Below are positions 1 to 10,370 of a stretch of 64,000 nt of DNA, piece after piece. Origin of the DNA: Apophysomyces variabilis (taxonomy: Eukaryota; Mucoromycota; Mucoromycetes; Mucorales; Mucoraceae). Location: the NCBI GenBank assembly GCA_002749535.1, contig MZZL01000025.1, forward strand, positions 124,001-188,000, given 5' to 3'. The notes beneath the pieces are model-generated. The model was not told where the DNA came from, made no database searches, and saw nothing but the letters and a program-made list of their open reading frames with translations. How positions within the stretch are numbered: the stretch's first letter is position 1; each line of letters begins with the position of its first letter. Position numbers and translations under genes: made by a program.

Positions 1-239
1 ATTTTTGAGAGAAAACCTTTGCTCATATCGACCTTTGTACATCTCCAGTCTTGTACATTTCAACCTTTTGTGTTGCTTAAGCTTTATGAATATTAAGTAT
101 GCACATTAACTGTAATGGATCTTAGCCTTTGCGCATCTAAACTTTTGTGCCTTTTAACAAGACTCGTAGCAGGGATGAATAATAAGAATTTCGTATAAAT
201 ACTCTATCTTTCAATATACATAAAGTAGCAAATCAAAAG

Positions 240-395
240 TGCCAAAAGTATTCAGACGAGACTAAAGAGAAACTATAAGAGGAAGCAGAAATACGGCAAA
301 AGGATGAAGAGAAATATAAAGAAATAATAATCGCTCAGGAAAATGTGGTTGAAGAGCTTAGAAAGCAAAGGCTAACACATATAATCGGGATGAAG
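240..395 (+). pseudogene. Remnant of a coiled-coil family gene
   Basis: A stretch of about 50 codons reads as charged coiled coil and resembles the middle of the broken coiled-coil gene at 41.7-42.5 kb: KEEAEIRQKDEEKYKE here against KEEIEKRRKDEKKYQE there. One in-frame TAA lies where the relative has a lysine codon. No start, N-terminus or C-terminus can be found, and the similarity stops just where the mariner-like reading frame begins. I read it as a dead fragment, possibly cut by the transposon insertion. The alignment was made by eye. Confidence 0.5.
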
Positions 396-404
396 AAAGA
401 CGTT

Positions 405-1336
405 TACCTGGAGGTCAGAGGAGGCCTGCTACTAGAGGTTATGGTAAGCTAACTGAAGCTCACTCTTAGTTTCTTGTAGATTACGTTGACAGGAATCCGA
501 CCGCTATCCTGACTGAGATAAAGAGAAGCCTGTGTGAGGCGTTCGAAAGCTTGAGTATCTCAGAATCAGCGTTGCATAGACATTTAGTCAATAATTGCCG
601 TATAACCTTTAAAAAGTTGGAAAATCTTCCTGAAGCAAGGAATTATGACCGTGTAATGGCTTGGAGAACAGAGAAAGTTTAAGCGTGGAAAAAGATGCAA
701 GACTTGGATTTTACTAAGAACTGCGTCTTGATTGATGAAGCTGGCTTCAATTTGGATACTCAAAGAAACTTTGGTCGTTCTTTGAAAGGAAAACCAGCAA
801 AAGGCATTATAACAACTGGAAATGGAGTTACAATCACTATGTTAGATTCCATATCTGAAGCAGAAGTAATAGATATATCTTTGAGAAAGCCTCAGGCTAC
901 ATCTGTGTCCAAAAAGAGAAAGATTAACGGAAAAGAAGCAAAAACAGGTCATGGTCGGATTGGTACACGAACAGAGCACTTTCTGGCTTATGTATCTAAT
1001 GTAATGGACGTGTTGGATAAACATGATATGAGAGGCCATTATATTGTAATGGACAATGCTCCAATACACATGCCAGCAACTGTTCGCAATCTGATTGAGA
1101 GCAGAGGTTATAAATGTCTGTACTTACCACCATATTCCCCGTTTCTAAACACCATTGAAGAATTTTGATCAAAGGTAAATGCAGGTATCAGGAGAAATGC
1201 GCTGAAAGCTGATGATAGACTTACGGATCGAATCTGTGATTCAGTAAATAAAGTGAACAGATCAGACTGCGAAGCTTGGATCAAGCATTCAGTATCATTC
1301 TTTCCTCGCTGTAAGAATGAAGAAAGAAACCTTTGA
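405..1336 (+). pseudogene. Tc1/mariner-type transposase relic
   Basis: One reading frame runs through the whole segment, interrupted by stops at 467-469 (TAG), 680-682 (TAA) and 1166-1168 (TGA), with no frameshift. It carries an N-terminal helix-turn-helix-like part (ILTEIKRSLCEAFE, LSISESALHRHL) and the DDE/D core: VLIDEAGF (first Asp), YIVMDNAPIH (second Asp) and YSPFLNTIEEF (third acidic residue). The stop at 1166 sits where this family normally has Trp. After it the frame continues with SKVNAGIRRNAL to the natural end at 1336. The family cuts and pastes DNA at inverted repeats. This copy cannot make a full protein. I did not find convincing terminal repeats. Confidence 0.85.
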
Positions 1337-1750
1337 AGCAAGGCCTACAGACAACTTCTGCATAAAATATCATAGAAAATTATTATATATGAAGACCTAT
1401 ATACTTCACTCTGAATTATCATATGATCTCCTCCTAAAGAAAAAAGAACCATCATACAGACGAAATCAAAAATGGTTTTCAAGAGTTCTTTGCATTATGA
1501 AATACTTCATAGCGGCTGTATTAATCCTCATGTATCAAAGACGCCCTAGGTTTAAATTTGATGACGCAAAAATGAGTGTGTTCAGTAGCTTGCCACAAAA
1601 TGAGGGTGACAACTTGTACTAAAGGCCGTGAGTACATGTTGGCTTAAAATAGAGTGTTGAACACAAAAAAGCAGACCGTCATATTGCTCTTCCTTCTACT
1701 CAAGCATTCAATCCATTATAATAATCCTTAATCCACTGTATTTCTTCAAC

Positions 1751-3306
1751 ATGTCCGATTCGTTGTTGCTCTTTTGCCTTGTTGATGGTGAACCACTATC
1801 AAGAGCGTTTCCTGTTGAAATTGCAGCGACAGCTCAGTCGGTGATCTTAAGGATGCCATCAAGGCCAAAAAGTCTAACGATTTCAAGGACATTGCTGCGA
1901 AGAAGCTCACACTCTGGCGTGTCGAGATTTCTACTATTAATGCTAACAGACGCAATGAGGTCTTAGTTGACAACGTTGCCAAGGAAGAGCTTCTTCCAGA
2001 TGATGAAATTTCGGATGTGTTTGACAGGAAACCCCCTAAGAAAACAGTTCACATCATGGTTCAAATACCAGTAGATAGTCGGCAAGGTACTACTGCATCT
2101 TAGATATAGCGCTAACTGTCTGTGATTAGGTTCCAACCAGAGGATAGCTGAGTTGTGTCAAAGAATTCAACAGTTGCAAGAAGTCGTCGATAGTAATGAT
2201 GCAGCTTGCTGTAAGTCCTATACAGTTACGGATTTCCTGCTAATTTACTCACATGATATAGCACAGATTTTAGCATTACCGTCAAACCTGAGAGAAGAGT
2301 CTCGTACAATTATTGCGTGGATATCAATACGGTGACAGTCGAGCAATTCAAAAAGAAGATTTTCACTAAATACCCTCAATTTGACGACGATGACTATCTC
2401 GAAGTCTATGTTCATGATAATACTGCACAGCGTCCTGAGAAATTGACCAACGACGACGAGCTGCGAAATATCCTTAAAGTTGCAAGAAAAGAATATAACT
2501 GCAAGTTAACAATATCTTTGGAATGTCCTTCAAAGAATTTCTCTGCGTGGACATTGCAAGAAGTCTGCCTAGAGTACGGGATAACAGATGCCATTCGTCC
2601 CTCTATTGGAAACTTTAAGCCTTTCGACGGTATCCAATCCGACCCGCTGAAAACTCCATTACATCAAACAAGCCTGCAAGGCCTTATTCAAGAAATCAGA
2701 ACACGACGTCTGAGTTTGAACATGAATGATCCGACCGAAGCCACGCAATCAATTTTTGTGGCCTCATTCCTATTGAAGGCAACGACAATCTTTTATGAAG
2801 AATTATATCTTGCTGCAGAAAAATATCTCAGTAGTCGACTAGGCAACGGACCGGTGGACTATTCAGTACATTCTCGTCAAACAAATGATTACACTCTTTG
2901 TGTTACTGAAGTGAAAAAGGAGGACTTTAACCAAGGAGTGGCGCAGAATGTTTTACAATTGGAATCAGCACTGACCCGGAGAAAACGCAAGCGTACAAAA
3001 TATGATGATGAAGAAGAAGACCAATCATGCCCAGTGAAGTCATACGGAATAGTTACAGACTCTAGAGAATGGATATTTCTTGAATGTACAATGGGAGACG
3101 ACAAGGAAGTTTCCTACAGATTATCACGTCTTCCCGAACTAATCAACTACAATGCTCATGTTTGGGAAGACCACTGCACTGCTGTTTTTAAAAAGCTCGT
3201 ATGGTTGACAACTCGAATAAAGAATGAAATTCCAGCACGAAACACGTATCATAAAAAGCGAGCTTCACCATCTACCAGCAATAAGAGAAGAAAAGGAAGC
3301 AGATAA
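1751..3306 (+). pseudogene. Crinkler (CRN)-type gene with PD-(D/E)XK-like C-terminus, frameshifted
   Basis: Proposed exons are 1751-2086, 2130-2210 and 2267-3306; introns 2087-2129 and 2211-2266 have GT-AG ends. The N-terminus (LLLFCLVDGEP, then KLTLWRVEI) matches the ubiquitin-like Crinkler header. A middle segment (INTVTVEQFKKKI, YPQFDDDDYLEVYVHD) is a second ubiquitin/PB1-like domain seen in Crinkler proteins of early fungi. The C-terminus has an Asp, then TEVKK, then FNQGVAQNVLQLE, resembling a PD-(D/E)XK nuclease core. A single-base frameshift near 1831-1840 separates the first 27 or so codons from the rest. Reading then stays open through both introns to the stop at 3304-3306, followed by basic KRRKGSR. 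The frameshift may be real decay or a sequencing error. In this superfamily such C-terminal domains are thought to act inside host or competitor cells; that role is not shown here. Confidence 0.75.
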
Positions 3307-3533
3307 GATAATGTTATTACTACGATTCTATGTGTTTATAGCTATACTTATTGTGTTGTATATATTAAAGTTTCCATTTCCTTGAAAAACTAATATCTCA
3401 TTACGCGCTAAGCTCTAATTTCCAGCCACCGCAAACACCTTCTATTGGTTGGCGCAAAGTCACATGCAAAATCCAGTCTTAGCAGTTAGTTTCATTCTAC
3501 ACATAAAAAAAGTATAAGCCGTTAGTTTCTTCG
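3307..3533. other. Spacer after the CRN gene
   Basis: AT-rich, with no coding potential that I can support. It probably holds the 3' untranslated region of the Crinkler-type gene. Confidence 0.4.
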
Positions 3534-4350
3534 ACCTCCTACTGGAACAAACTCTGCCGCACAACCGTCTGGAAAAACATCCCGGTACCACAAGAAGAAG
3601 CCTCGGCCAAGGTTTTCCGAGCGACAATCAGACAATACCTGCGCGACGCACATACGACGATAATATCTGCTCCCAACTGGCGCACGGACCCTAGCAGCAT
3701 GCCGACCCACGCTATGCATAGACCCAATTTTGTGGTTACCCATGACGAGACGAGACCGCAGCAGGTGTATCCGCTGGCGACTAGCATGGCTCCCCGGTGG
3801 CAAGAAAAAGGCCTGCATTACCTGTGGCTATGTGAACCTCACCAAGAAACACGTCATTGACTGTCTCCGTATGCATGACCGCCTAGGCATTACCCGCCAA
3901 CAGACTGACGATCCAATGTCCTTCTGCCTCAACCTCCTCACGCATTCCATCAGCAGATCCACCCGCCGTCGCCAACCGATCCGCACAATATGGCCTGTTG
4001 TATGCACAATTCTTGCCGAACTCGATGCTCACAAGCATCCGGGATCAGATCTACGACAATACCATGGACCCAGATCCGGGAAAGGCCGTGCTGGAATGGC
4101 TCGATGCTCTCCCTCCTCAACCAGGCTAGGCATATCAAAGCTGACTCCCTCTTCTTCCCTCATTTTCCTTTTTTCGTTTCCTTTCTGTTTCACTATATGT
4201 TTTTCTTTATTCCTTTATATTCCTTTTACCTCACTCTTTCGACCTTTTCCCTGCCTCATCCGCAGGGTTTTTATTCCACGTTTTTCTTTTTTGAGCGGTC
4301 TCGAGCAAATATGTCTGTCCCAGACGCTGTGTTCAAATAGAGACGTTAAA
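3534..4350 (+). mobile_element. 3' end of a LINE-type (non-LTR) retrotransposon
   Basis: This is the C-terminal tail of a reverse-transcriptase polyprotein plus its 3' untranslated region. Conserved pieces are WLPMTRRDRSRCIRWRL, AWLPGGKKK, a CCHC-like zinc motif (CITC, 8 residues, H, 3 residues, C), DDPMSFCLNLL and IWPVVCTILAELDAHKHP. They fall in three frames, so there are at least two frameshifts, near 3.72 and 4.05 kb. The last coding piece ends at the TAG at 4127-4129 after KAVLEWLDALPP. A T-rich tail follows to about 4350. The reverse-transcriptase and endonuclease parts are missing, which is typical of 5'-truncated LINE insertions. Confidence 0.7.
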
Positions 4351-4480
4351 TAAAACCAACAAATTTTTAACGTATATGCCGTTAGGCGCCCCATGCATAT
4401 TACTGAAATGGACCAAGGTTGCATATAGTGGATGCAGTGTGGGATAGGTACTATTGCGTGATAGTGAACACTGGAGGCTT

Positions 4481-5455
4481 CTAGGTTCCCTTCTTCTTGT
4501 TGTTGTTGTTGTACTTGCAGACCAAGAAAGCTTGCCACTTGGAGACATTTCTGGAGAAAAAGGATAAAGGTTAGTTTATAGCGTGCTTTCGATTACATTA
4601 CTTACCTCTCAATGACATTCAGGTCTGAATCAGTGTGCGTCCAGCGCAGACTTAATTGACAAGCATCGACCGTATCCATTACAGCTCTTCGGGTTTCTTC
4701 TTCTAAACCCTCCACTGGAACTGTTGACACAGCGTACAATAAGAAATTCAGGCAGTCAAGCGCCCTGTAATGGCCTGTGTTTGTTGCATTATTATTCCGG
4801 CGGCCTTGAAATGCAATAGGAATCGTTTGGCGGGTTCTTTCATATCACCACCGATGGCACGGTACGTATTCCGGTCTTTTAGAAGTAAAATAGATAGGTT
4901 TAACGATGTTGCCATTCTGATCCGGCTTATTGCAATCGAGCGCCTCCTTGTCATTCACGAGCATGCTTCAAAACAAACAGATGCATCTCGTCCAAACCAA
5001 AGATAATGTGTCTGTAAATATGCTCAATGATATGGAATGAACAGGTGCTTTAACACCTCGGTCCTGTTAAGAGTATGTAACGATTGAGAGAATTTGTTAC
5101 TATACGGTATAACTTGTGATATGATCTATCTGATATACCTTATCGGCTGGAGCAAATTTTCTTGTGGACGTATTTGGAATGGCTGCAACAGACCAGAGAT
5201 GATATACATACCGCTGGTCTTCTGCGCTTTGGTGGTACACTAGTGGCAACCAAAGTAGTGAGTAAAGCCGAAATGATTGCATAAACTGACAGCTTCAGGA
5301 ACATCGCCGATAGTCAGGAGCAAATGCACCTTTGCCATCATGACTTCTTGACAACTATGTCATCCCGTTCCAGTTGCTGCATCTCCTGGAGAAAAGGCCG
5401 AATAAAGGATCAGATATTTTTGGGGCTTTCTGACCCTACGTGACGCCTTACTGAA
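4481..5455 (-). pseudogene. tnp2-like transposase relic (C-terminal half)
   Basis: Minus-strand pieces match the mucoralean proteins carrying a transposase family tnp2-like domain: MAKVHLLLTIGDVPEAV, then FGFTHYFGCH-stop-C, then GHYRALDCLNFLLYAVS, EETRRAVMDTVDACQLSL and HTDSDLNVIER. An intron at 4605-4551 (gtaagt, actaac branch site, cag) joins to NVSKWQAFL and a terminal asparagine/lysine run that ends at 4481. Damage includes a frameshift near 5.34 kb, a TAG in GCH-stop-C and a TGA after RW. These elements move by cut and paste; this copy is dead. Confidence 0.65.
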
Positions 5456-6079
5456 GCACGTTACATTTTCATAACGGAACGGTAAGTTGACTTGACTAGT
5501 TCCTTCATGTAAGTTTGTTTGATCTTACCGCTCAGAGGGGTCGAAGTTGACAACCACCAGATGCATTATCATCAACGAAGTATTGCTGTTGGTAAAACAC
5601 TGGAAACAGTCGGTAACAATGCTGCTTGCGTGTCGATGCTTCTTCTCACTCACTTATTAGGTTATACTGCTCGCTGACTGCGGGCCTATTGTGTTTTCTT
5701 ACATGCTCATTAACCAGTGACGGTCAACACTAATATATGTTTCACTGTTCAGACATCTGAAAGCAAATGCGTGATCATATAGCATATATCAGTTGTTAAA
5801 GTATTCTGTTGATGTTAGGTAAGTGTGGCAATGTAGGGATACACTAGGTATCTTTGTCGATAGTACAATTCCTGGTATCGGTTATCCAATAAGATCACGA
5901 TTTGTAATTACTAGTTTCACAGTTTTTTCTATTTTTAAGCTATCATTACTTTCAATGGATTTTCCATACTTATACAAAATAAGGATCAGTGAATTTCCCC
6001 TACTTTCAGTGAACTCTGTTTCCGTAGGGCAATCAGAAAAATAAAGCGAGTAAATACTTCTAATACTTGGAAAGGAGGT
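5456..6079. other. Non-coding spacer between transposon relics
   Basis: No gene can be supported here. The open frames are short and have no recognisable similarity. It may hold decayed transposon sequence belonging to the mariner relic just downstream. Confidence 0.3.
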
Positions 6080-6425
6080 GTAACCGGTCATTATCCTAAC
6101 TTTGTTAAAGCTATAATGAAGCATAGGATGGATAAAATTTGATCATGAATATTAATTCTGTTTATAACGCTAATGATATTCCTAGATATATTGAAGCTCG
6201 AGGATACTAATGTGCTTATCTTCCATTACATCTGTCTGAGCTCAGTTATGTTGACCAGTTTTGGTCTGTTGCCAAGATTAAAGCAAAACACAACAGGTTC
6301 TTGGAAAACGAGACGCTGATGATACCATTCAGCGAGGCGTACAATAGCTTAAAGTGATGTGATTTGATGGACTAGTTTCTCACTTTCATAGAGCTTTAGA
6401 CAAACTTTGTAACAGTAGAGGCAGT
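6080..6425 (+). pseudogene. Second Tc1/mariner-type transposase relic
   Basis: Plus-strand fragments recall the C-terminal half of a Tc1/mariner transposase: GVTGHYPNFVKAIM, then YIEARGY-stop-CAYLPL, then VDQFWSVAKIKAKHNRFLE and LVSHFHRALDKL. At least one nonsense codon (TAA after ARGY) and frame breaks are present. The second catalytic Asp motif is no longer readable. It is more diverged than the copy at 0.4-1.3 kb, whose equivalent part reads IESRGYKCLYLPPYSP. It is an old, dead insertion. Confidence 0.6.
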
Positions 6426-6850
6426 ATAATTTAATACTTATTTTCTCAGCATATATAATTGTAGGAAAAAGAAAGCGGTAAACAAAGAAATAAATGTCGT
6501 CATTTGTTCGACATCTTACAATATTCTGCAAATAAGACCGATGTGTACAGACGGATGGCTTGCAAATAAGGAGTTTTTTTCCGAATAAACGTCGGAAATA
6601 TGACACACAGATCAGCATAGACCTCTAGTGACATAAAAACGGTCGAACGCTTTGATAGGGCACTACATCATTATGCCCCGCCCTTTTATTAGGACGTCTG
6701 GGACAAAAACACGTAACTTTAGCATATGGACCATTTATTAAATGGATGTGAATGCGTCGGAAACATTGAATAGGCCATTTTGCGTCTCATGTTGTGTCTT
6801 TGACTTGTTTTGTGTCACTCATATTAGTATCTTGGAGAAATACTACAGAG

Positions 6851-7230
6851 TTATTCAAATTGTTTTGAAAGCGAGATTATCTTTTGCCGTCTTTTCGCAT
6901 AAAATTGTTCCAGCTGGGCAAAATCGTCGGCAAGTCGCTTCAAGCTGGTAGCCACATTTCCCTGAAGACGATTTAAGAGTAAGCTGTCATCTTCCTCCTC
7001 ACCTCTGCCGTTTTCCTGGTTCTCCTCATTGGCATGGTTTCGTTCCGACGAGGATGAAGAACGATGTGTAAAAGGCCTTAAAGCTGCTGGTGATTCACTG
7101 ATTGGAGAAACAGAAGGGGTTGGAAGTGCTGGTTGTGGCTCTGTTGGCAGTTCATAATGGATTGCTTGACCGTTTGCATGCGCAGCAGGAACAAATCTCA
7201 CGTAAAAAGCCGATCACTTGATCACCCTGA
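6851..7230 (-). CDS. Unknown protein fragment, possibly a broken gene
   Basis: A minus-strand frame of about 116 codons has no ATG start; it is open only from a GTG. The composition is protein-like: Pro/Ser-rich start, serine cluster, acidic stretch (GRGEEEDD), then a likely helix (ATSLKRLADDFAQLEQFY) and a basic end (AKRRQKII). Immediately upstream another frame reads ATDAARFSMLYQGDQVIGF and could be the preceding part, separated by a one-base shift near 7.2 kb. I do not recognise the family. It lies beside Fanzor and DIRS debris, so it could belong to a mobile element. Confidence 0.35.
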
Positions 7231-7389
7231 TATAGCATGGAGAACCGGGCAGCATCTGTCGCAGACCTGAGATGAAGGTAGGTATATCTATTTAGGAGCA
7301 AACATTAACTGTAAAGCTATATAATTTACTATAGTTGATACTTGTCGATCGGTACTTTCCCCACATGGACAAGATTATACAGATTTTGA

Positions 7390-7747
7390 AGAGTTGTGTG
7401 TTATATGTAGATAGAGAAAGGGACGGATAGAATCCTTTGAGACTGTTGGATATCTTTGTTTCATTTAACTTGTCTGCCTATTTATAATTATTTGATCTTA
7501 TGCGGGATTTGTAATTAGTGAACGTTCTTCTCGGCGATAGGTGTATGATTAGCTAAGTGTAATAACTGCGGTAGAGCAGTGTCACCTTGTCTTCATCCTC
7601 GGTGATAGATCTCTGATTTAGAGAAGAGGTGCAGTTGGTGTTCCAAACTAGAAGAGTTCACTGTAAACGGAAACACGTTTAATTCCGATCATCCTGTTCA
7701 TGGAACACAAGTACTAGGAAGTCACATACGACATCGACGTATACCAC
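7390..7747 (+). mobile_element. 5' fragment of a DIRS-type element
   Basis: This segment is nearly identical, as reverse complement, to about 33760-34104, the 5' part of the DIRS element on the minus strand. Shared landmarks include CTGCGGTAGAGCAGTGTC (one difference) and GTACTAGGAAGTCACA. The match ends at about 7747, within the first codons of the reverse-transcriptase frame, and minus-strand Fanzor-like sequence begins directly after it. Only the leading end survives, so this is a truncated insertion or a recombination product. Confidence 0.75.
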
Positions 7748-10370
7748 AAGTTGAACTAAGAGTGCGGTATAGATTTTGGCGCTCATGTTTTTTTAACTGG
7801 TAACCAACGACTTTTACTTGAAATGAAGGCTGGTAACATCCTTCGCATAGTCTGGCCATTTTGAAAAGTTGCTGTGCGAAAGGGAAACACCTGGTTTCAT
7901 ATCTTTCTCGTTGCAATTGTTGCACACCTATAAACGCTTCGTATTAATTGATGATTCGTTGTTCCATCTAGGTATTGTACCTGCGATGTAAGGTACTGAT
8001 CCATCTTGAGAACCACCAGCTCTTCTCTTCGTTCCTTTCGCTTGATGTGCTTCCATAACTTTCCAACTACCCCACTCCGGTGACCCTTCAGTTTCATACT
8101 ATCTTTGCCAAACATCCCATCACCGAACACGATGAACGGCATCTTTTCCACTTTTGATAGCCTGCTCGCTTCTATTTTCGAATCCTTTGTTTTTTCACCA
8201 TGTCGATCTCACCGCAGACTCTGGTGGACACGCTCTCCTACTGAGTTATTCAGTAACAAGTTTATACTTGACTTACATACTCAATTGCATCCACGTTTGC
8301 TTTTCTTTTCTTCTTTCCTTTTTTTTTTTATTTTCGCGACGTAGCTTGCGATTCCATTTTGTGTGTTTACTACGATTTTCGTTCAATTTTTTTTCCTCCA
8401 TTGGTCAGGATGTGACCATTTCCTCTGGAGCACGTTGACGGCCCTGGTAATTCCGAAATCGCCCCTCCGCTTTCGTCTGTCCATAGAACGCAAATAGCGC
8501 ATTCATATGTTGAAAGGTGCAACGGACATAGCTATCATACACCTCGAGACTCTGTGTTTTGCCAGTCTCTAAATCCGTCTCAATGGCCGCAATGCCTGCT
8601 TCTTTCTTATCCGCCTGAATTATTTTTTTGACGCAAGGGGGAGCCAGTGTACGTATAGTACTCCTTTGTACTGCATCTGTGGATTTCATGTGGACTATTG
8701 CCGCATCCATATGCGGCCGTAAACACTTGTGATCGGCCGGGGTTCACTGCACACTGTTGGAAATAGTCAGTAATCTTCTCTTCTGTAACATCGGTCGCAA
8801 CGAGCTCTGTGTCCACTGTAGACTTCCTTTACCGATTTTCTGGCAAACTAGGAGTAAACTGCGAAACCAACTAAGAGAATTTGATTAGTGAAGATAACGC
8901 CGCGATCCACCGACGAGTTTTTCAATTCTTCAACGCTAAGCATCCTGCAGTTAGAATACTTTTTATCAATGACTTGTTCTATATGTTACCTTCTGTATCC
9001 TAGTTTGGTAAAGTCAAAAATGGTATGAAATAAGGCAGTGTTTTGCTCAAAACCCCCTTCAGATGTGAACTCTGTTGATCATGATAAGGCTTTACTATTG
9101 ATTTTCGCAAACTGCCACTTTGTGGATGGCATGGGTGATAGCTGAATCGCCCTGGAAGTTCATCGTCATAAGAACCTTTGCTGTTTTTATATTCTTCGTC
9201 ATAGGTACTCAAGATATGACGTAGCACCGGCACAAACCTTCCTGGGGAAGCAGACATGGTCTCTGCCATTGCAGGGACGGGAATGACTCTGGATAGCTCC
9301 TCACAGAGAGAATTAACTGCGTAGGTTATACCCGTAGAGACCAAGAGAACTGCATCATGTCATAGGGGATCTTTGCCACAGACCCGTTCATAGACATTCT
9401 CTTTGGCAAGATCTTTTATACGACCATTAGGAAGTGTTGTATTAGGATGGGTAATGGATCAGACACAGAGACTCAAACAAGAGAATACGTTGAGACAGGT
9501 GTTTATTCCTGAAAAGAAGGACTATGGACTAAGAACCCAGTCCAATTGATGTATGTAAAGGATACGGCTTATGAATCTACCTTAATACACTTTATCAGAA
9601 TACCACAGGAAGTTTCTAGAAAAAGCAAGAACAACGTTGGTTATGATTTCTCTATCGATTACTGACATATTTACCGGTACTGTTGCTTTCAACTTGTGGA
9701 TTGAATACTGTACCACTCGGTTCTCAAAGGTTTCCACGGCATTATTGGTATGACAGGTTGCCAATGTCTTGCAGGCCGCCGATAAGGCATCAATGTAGCC
9801 AGGAAAGCCCTGTGGAGAGAAGATTACGGAAGGATATGTCGCACGAAATTGTGCCCAACAACCTAGTAGATCGGATGGCATGTTGGAGCTTTTGTTGAAG
9901 ACCTTCTTATCGAGGACTAATTGACATACGGAATACCAGAAAGACTGTGTGTAAACGTATGCACTTATTTCCTGATTGGCATTCGAGATAATGTAACTAT
10001 TCATGAAGATTTGAGCTCGGAAGACTACTTCGCGCAAAAACTGCACAGACTCGTAAGTTTCGTTTTGAGTTCCTCGCGCTGCTCTGGTCGGATGACAGAA
10101 TCAAGCGGTAGCTTTCTAGTGTATCTTTCGTGATCTTTTCTAAGTTCTTCATTGACGTATTCATTTATAGTTTTTGCATGACCCGTGCAAGATCTGCTTC
10201 TTGCAGAAGCATGCTCAGTCGAACCACCGGCTGGACATGGCCTAGATGGGACATTCTTGTTCCTTGTCTCTTCATCCTTCGAAGCCCTGCCGGGTTTGTT
10301 TTGCCTGGAATGCGCGGCTTTTTCCTCAGCTGTCAATTTTCTTTTCTGTTCTTTTTCCCAACTATAAAAT
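7748..10370 (-). pseudogene. Fanzor/TnpB-like RNA-guided nuclease homologue, decayed
   Basis: Read on the minus strand, fragments follow the order of the large mucoralean OrfB_Zn_ribbon (Fanzor-like) proteins: a Cys/His-rich N-terminus (CPAGGSTEHASARSRSC, about 10.23 kb), RAQIFMNSYIISNANQEI and QSFWYSVCQLVLDKKVF (9.9-10.0 kb), PGRFSYHPCHPQSG (9.13 kb), the RuvC-I region VNPGRSQVFTAAYG (8.73 kb), ALFAFYGQTKAEGRFRNYQG (8.47 kb) and FGDGMFGKDSMKLKGHRSG (8.1 kb). A 53-nt intron at 7980-7928 joins DQYLTSQ to VCNNCNE, the first zinc-ribbon CxxC. The second CxxC and the end are lost at the DIRS junction. Several frameshifts are present, and the catalytic Asp of RuvC-I (normally DPGR) is Asn. A further Cys-rich piece at about 10.45-10.6 kb may be more N-terminus. 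Confidence 0.75.

Noticed and set aside
467..1168. Stop codons read as an alternative genetic code
   Set aside because: The core genes (BLM10, CDC42, MPC1, permease, kinase) use TAA, TAG and TGA normally as stops and have none inside; the interrupted frames are all in relics or one damaged paralogue.
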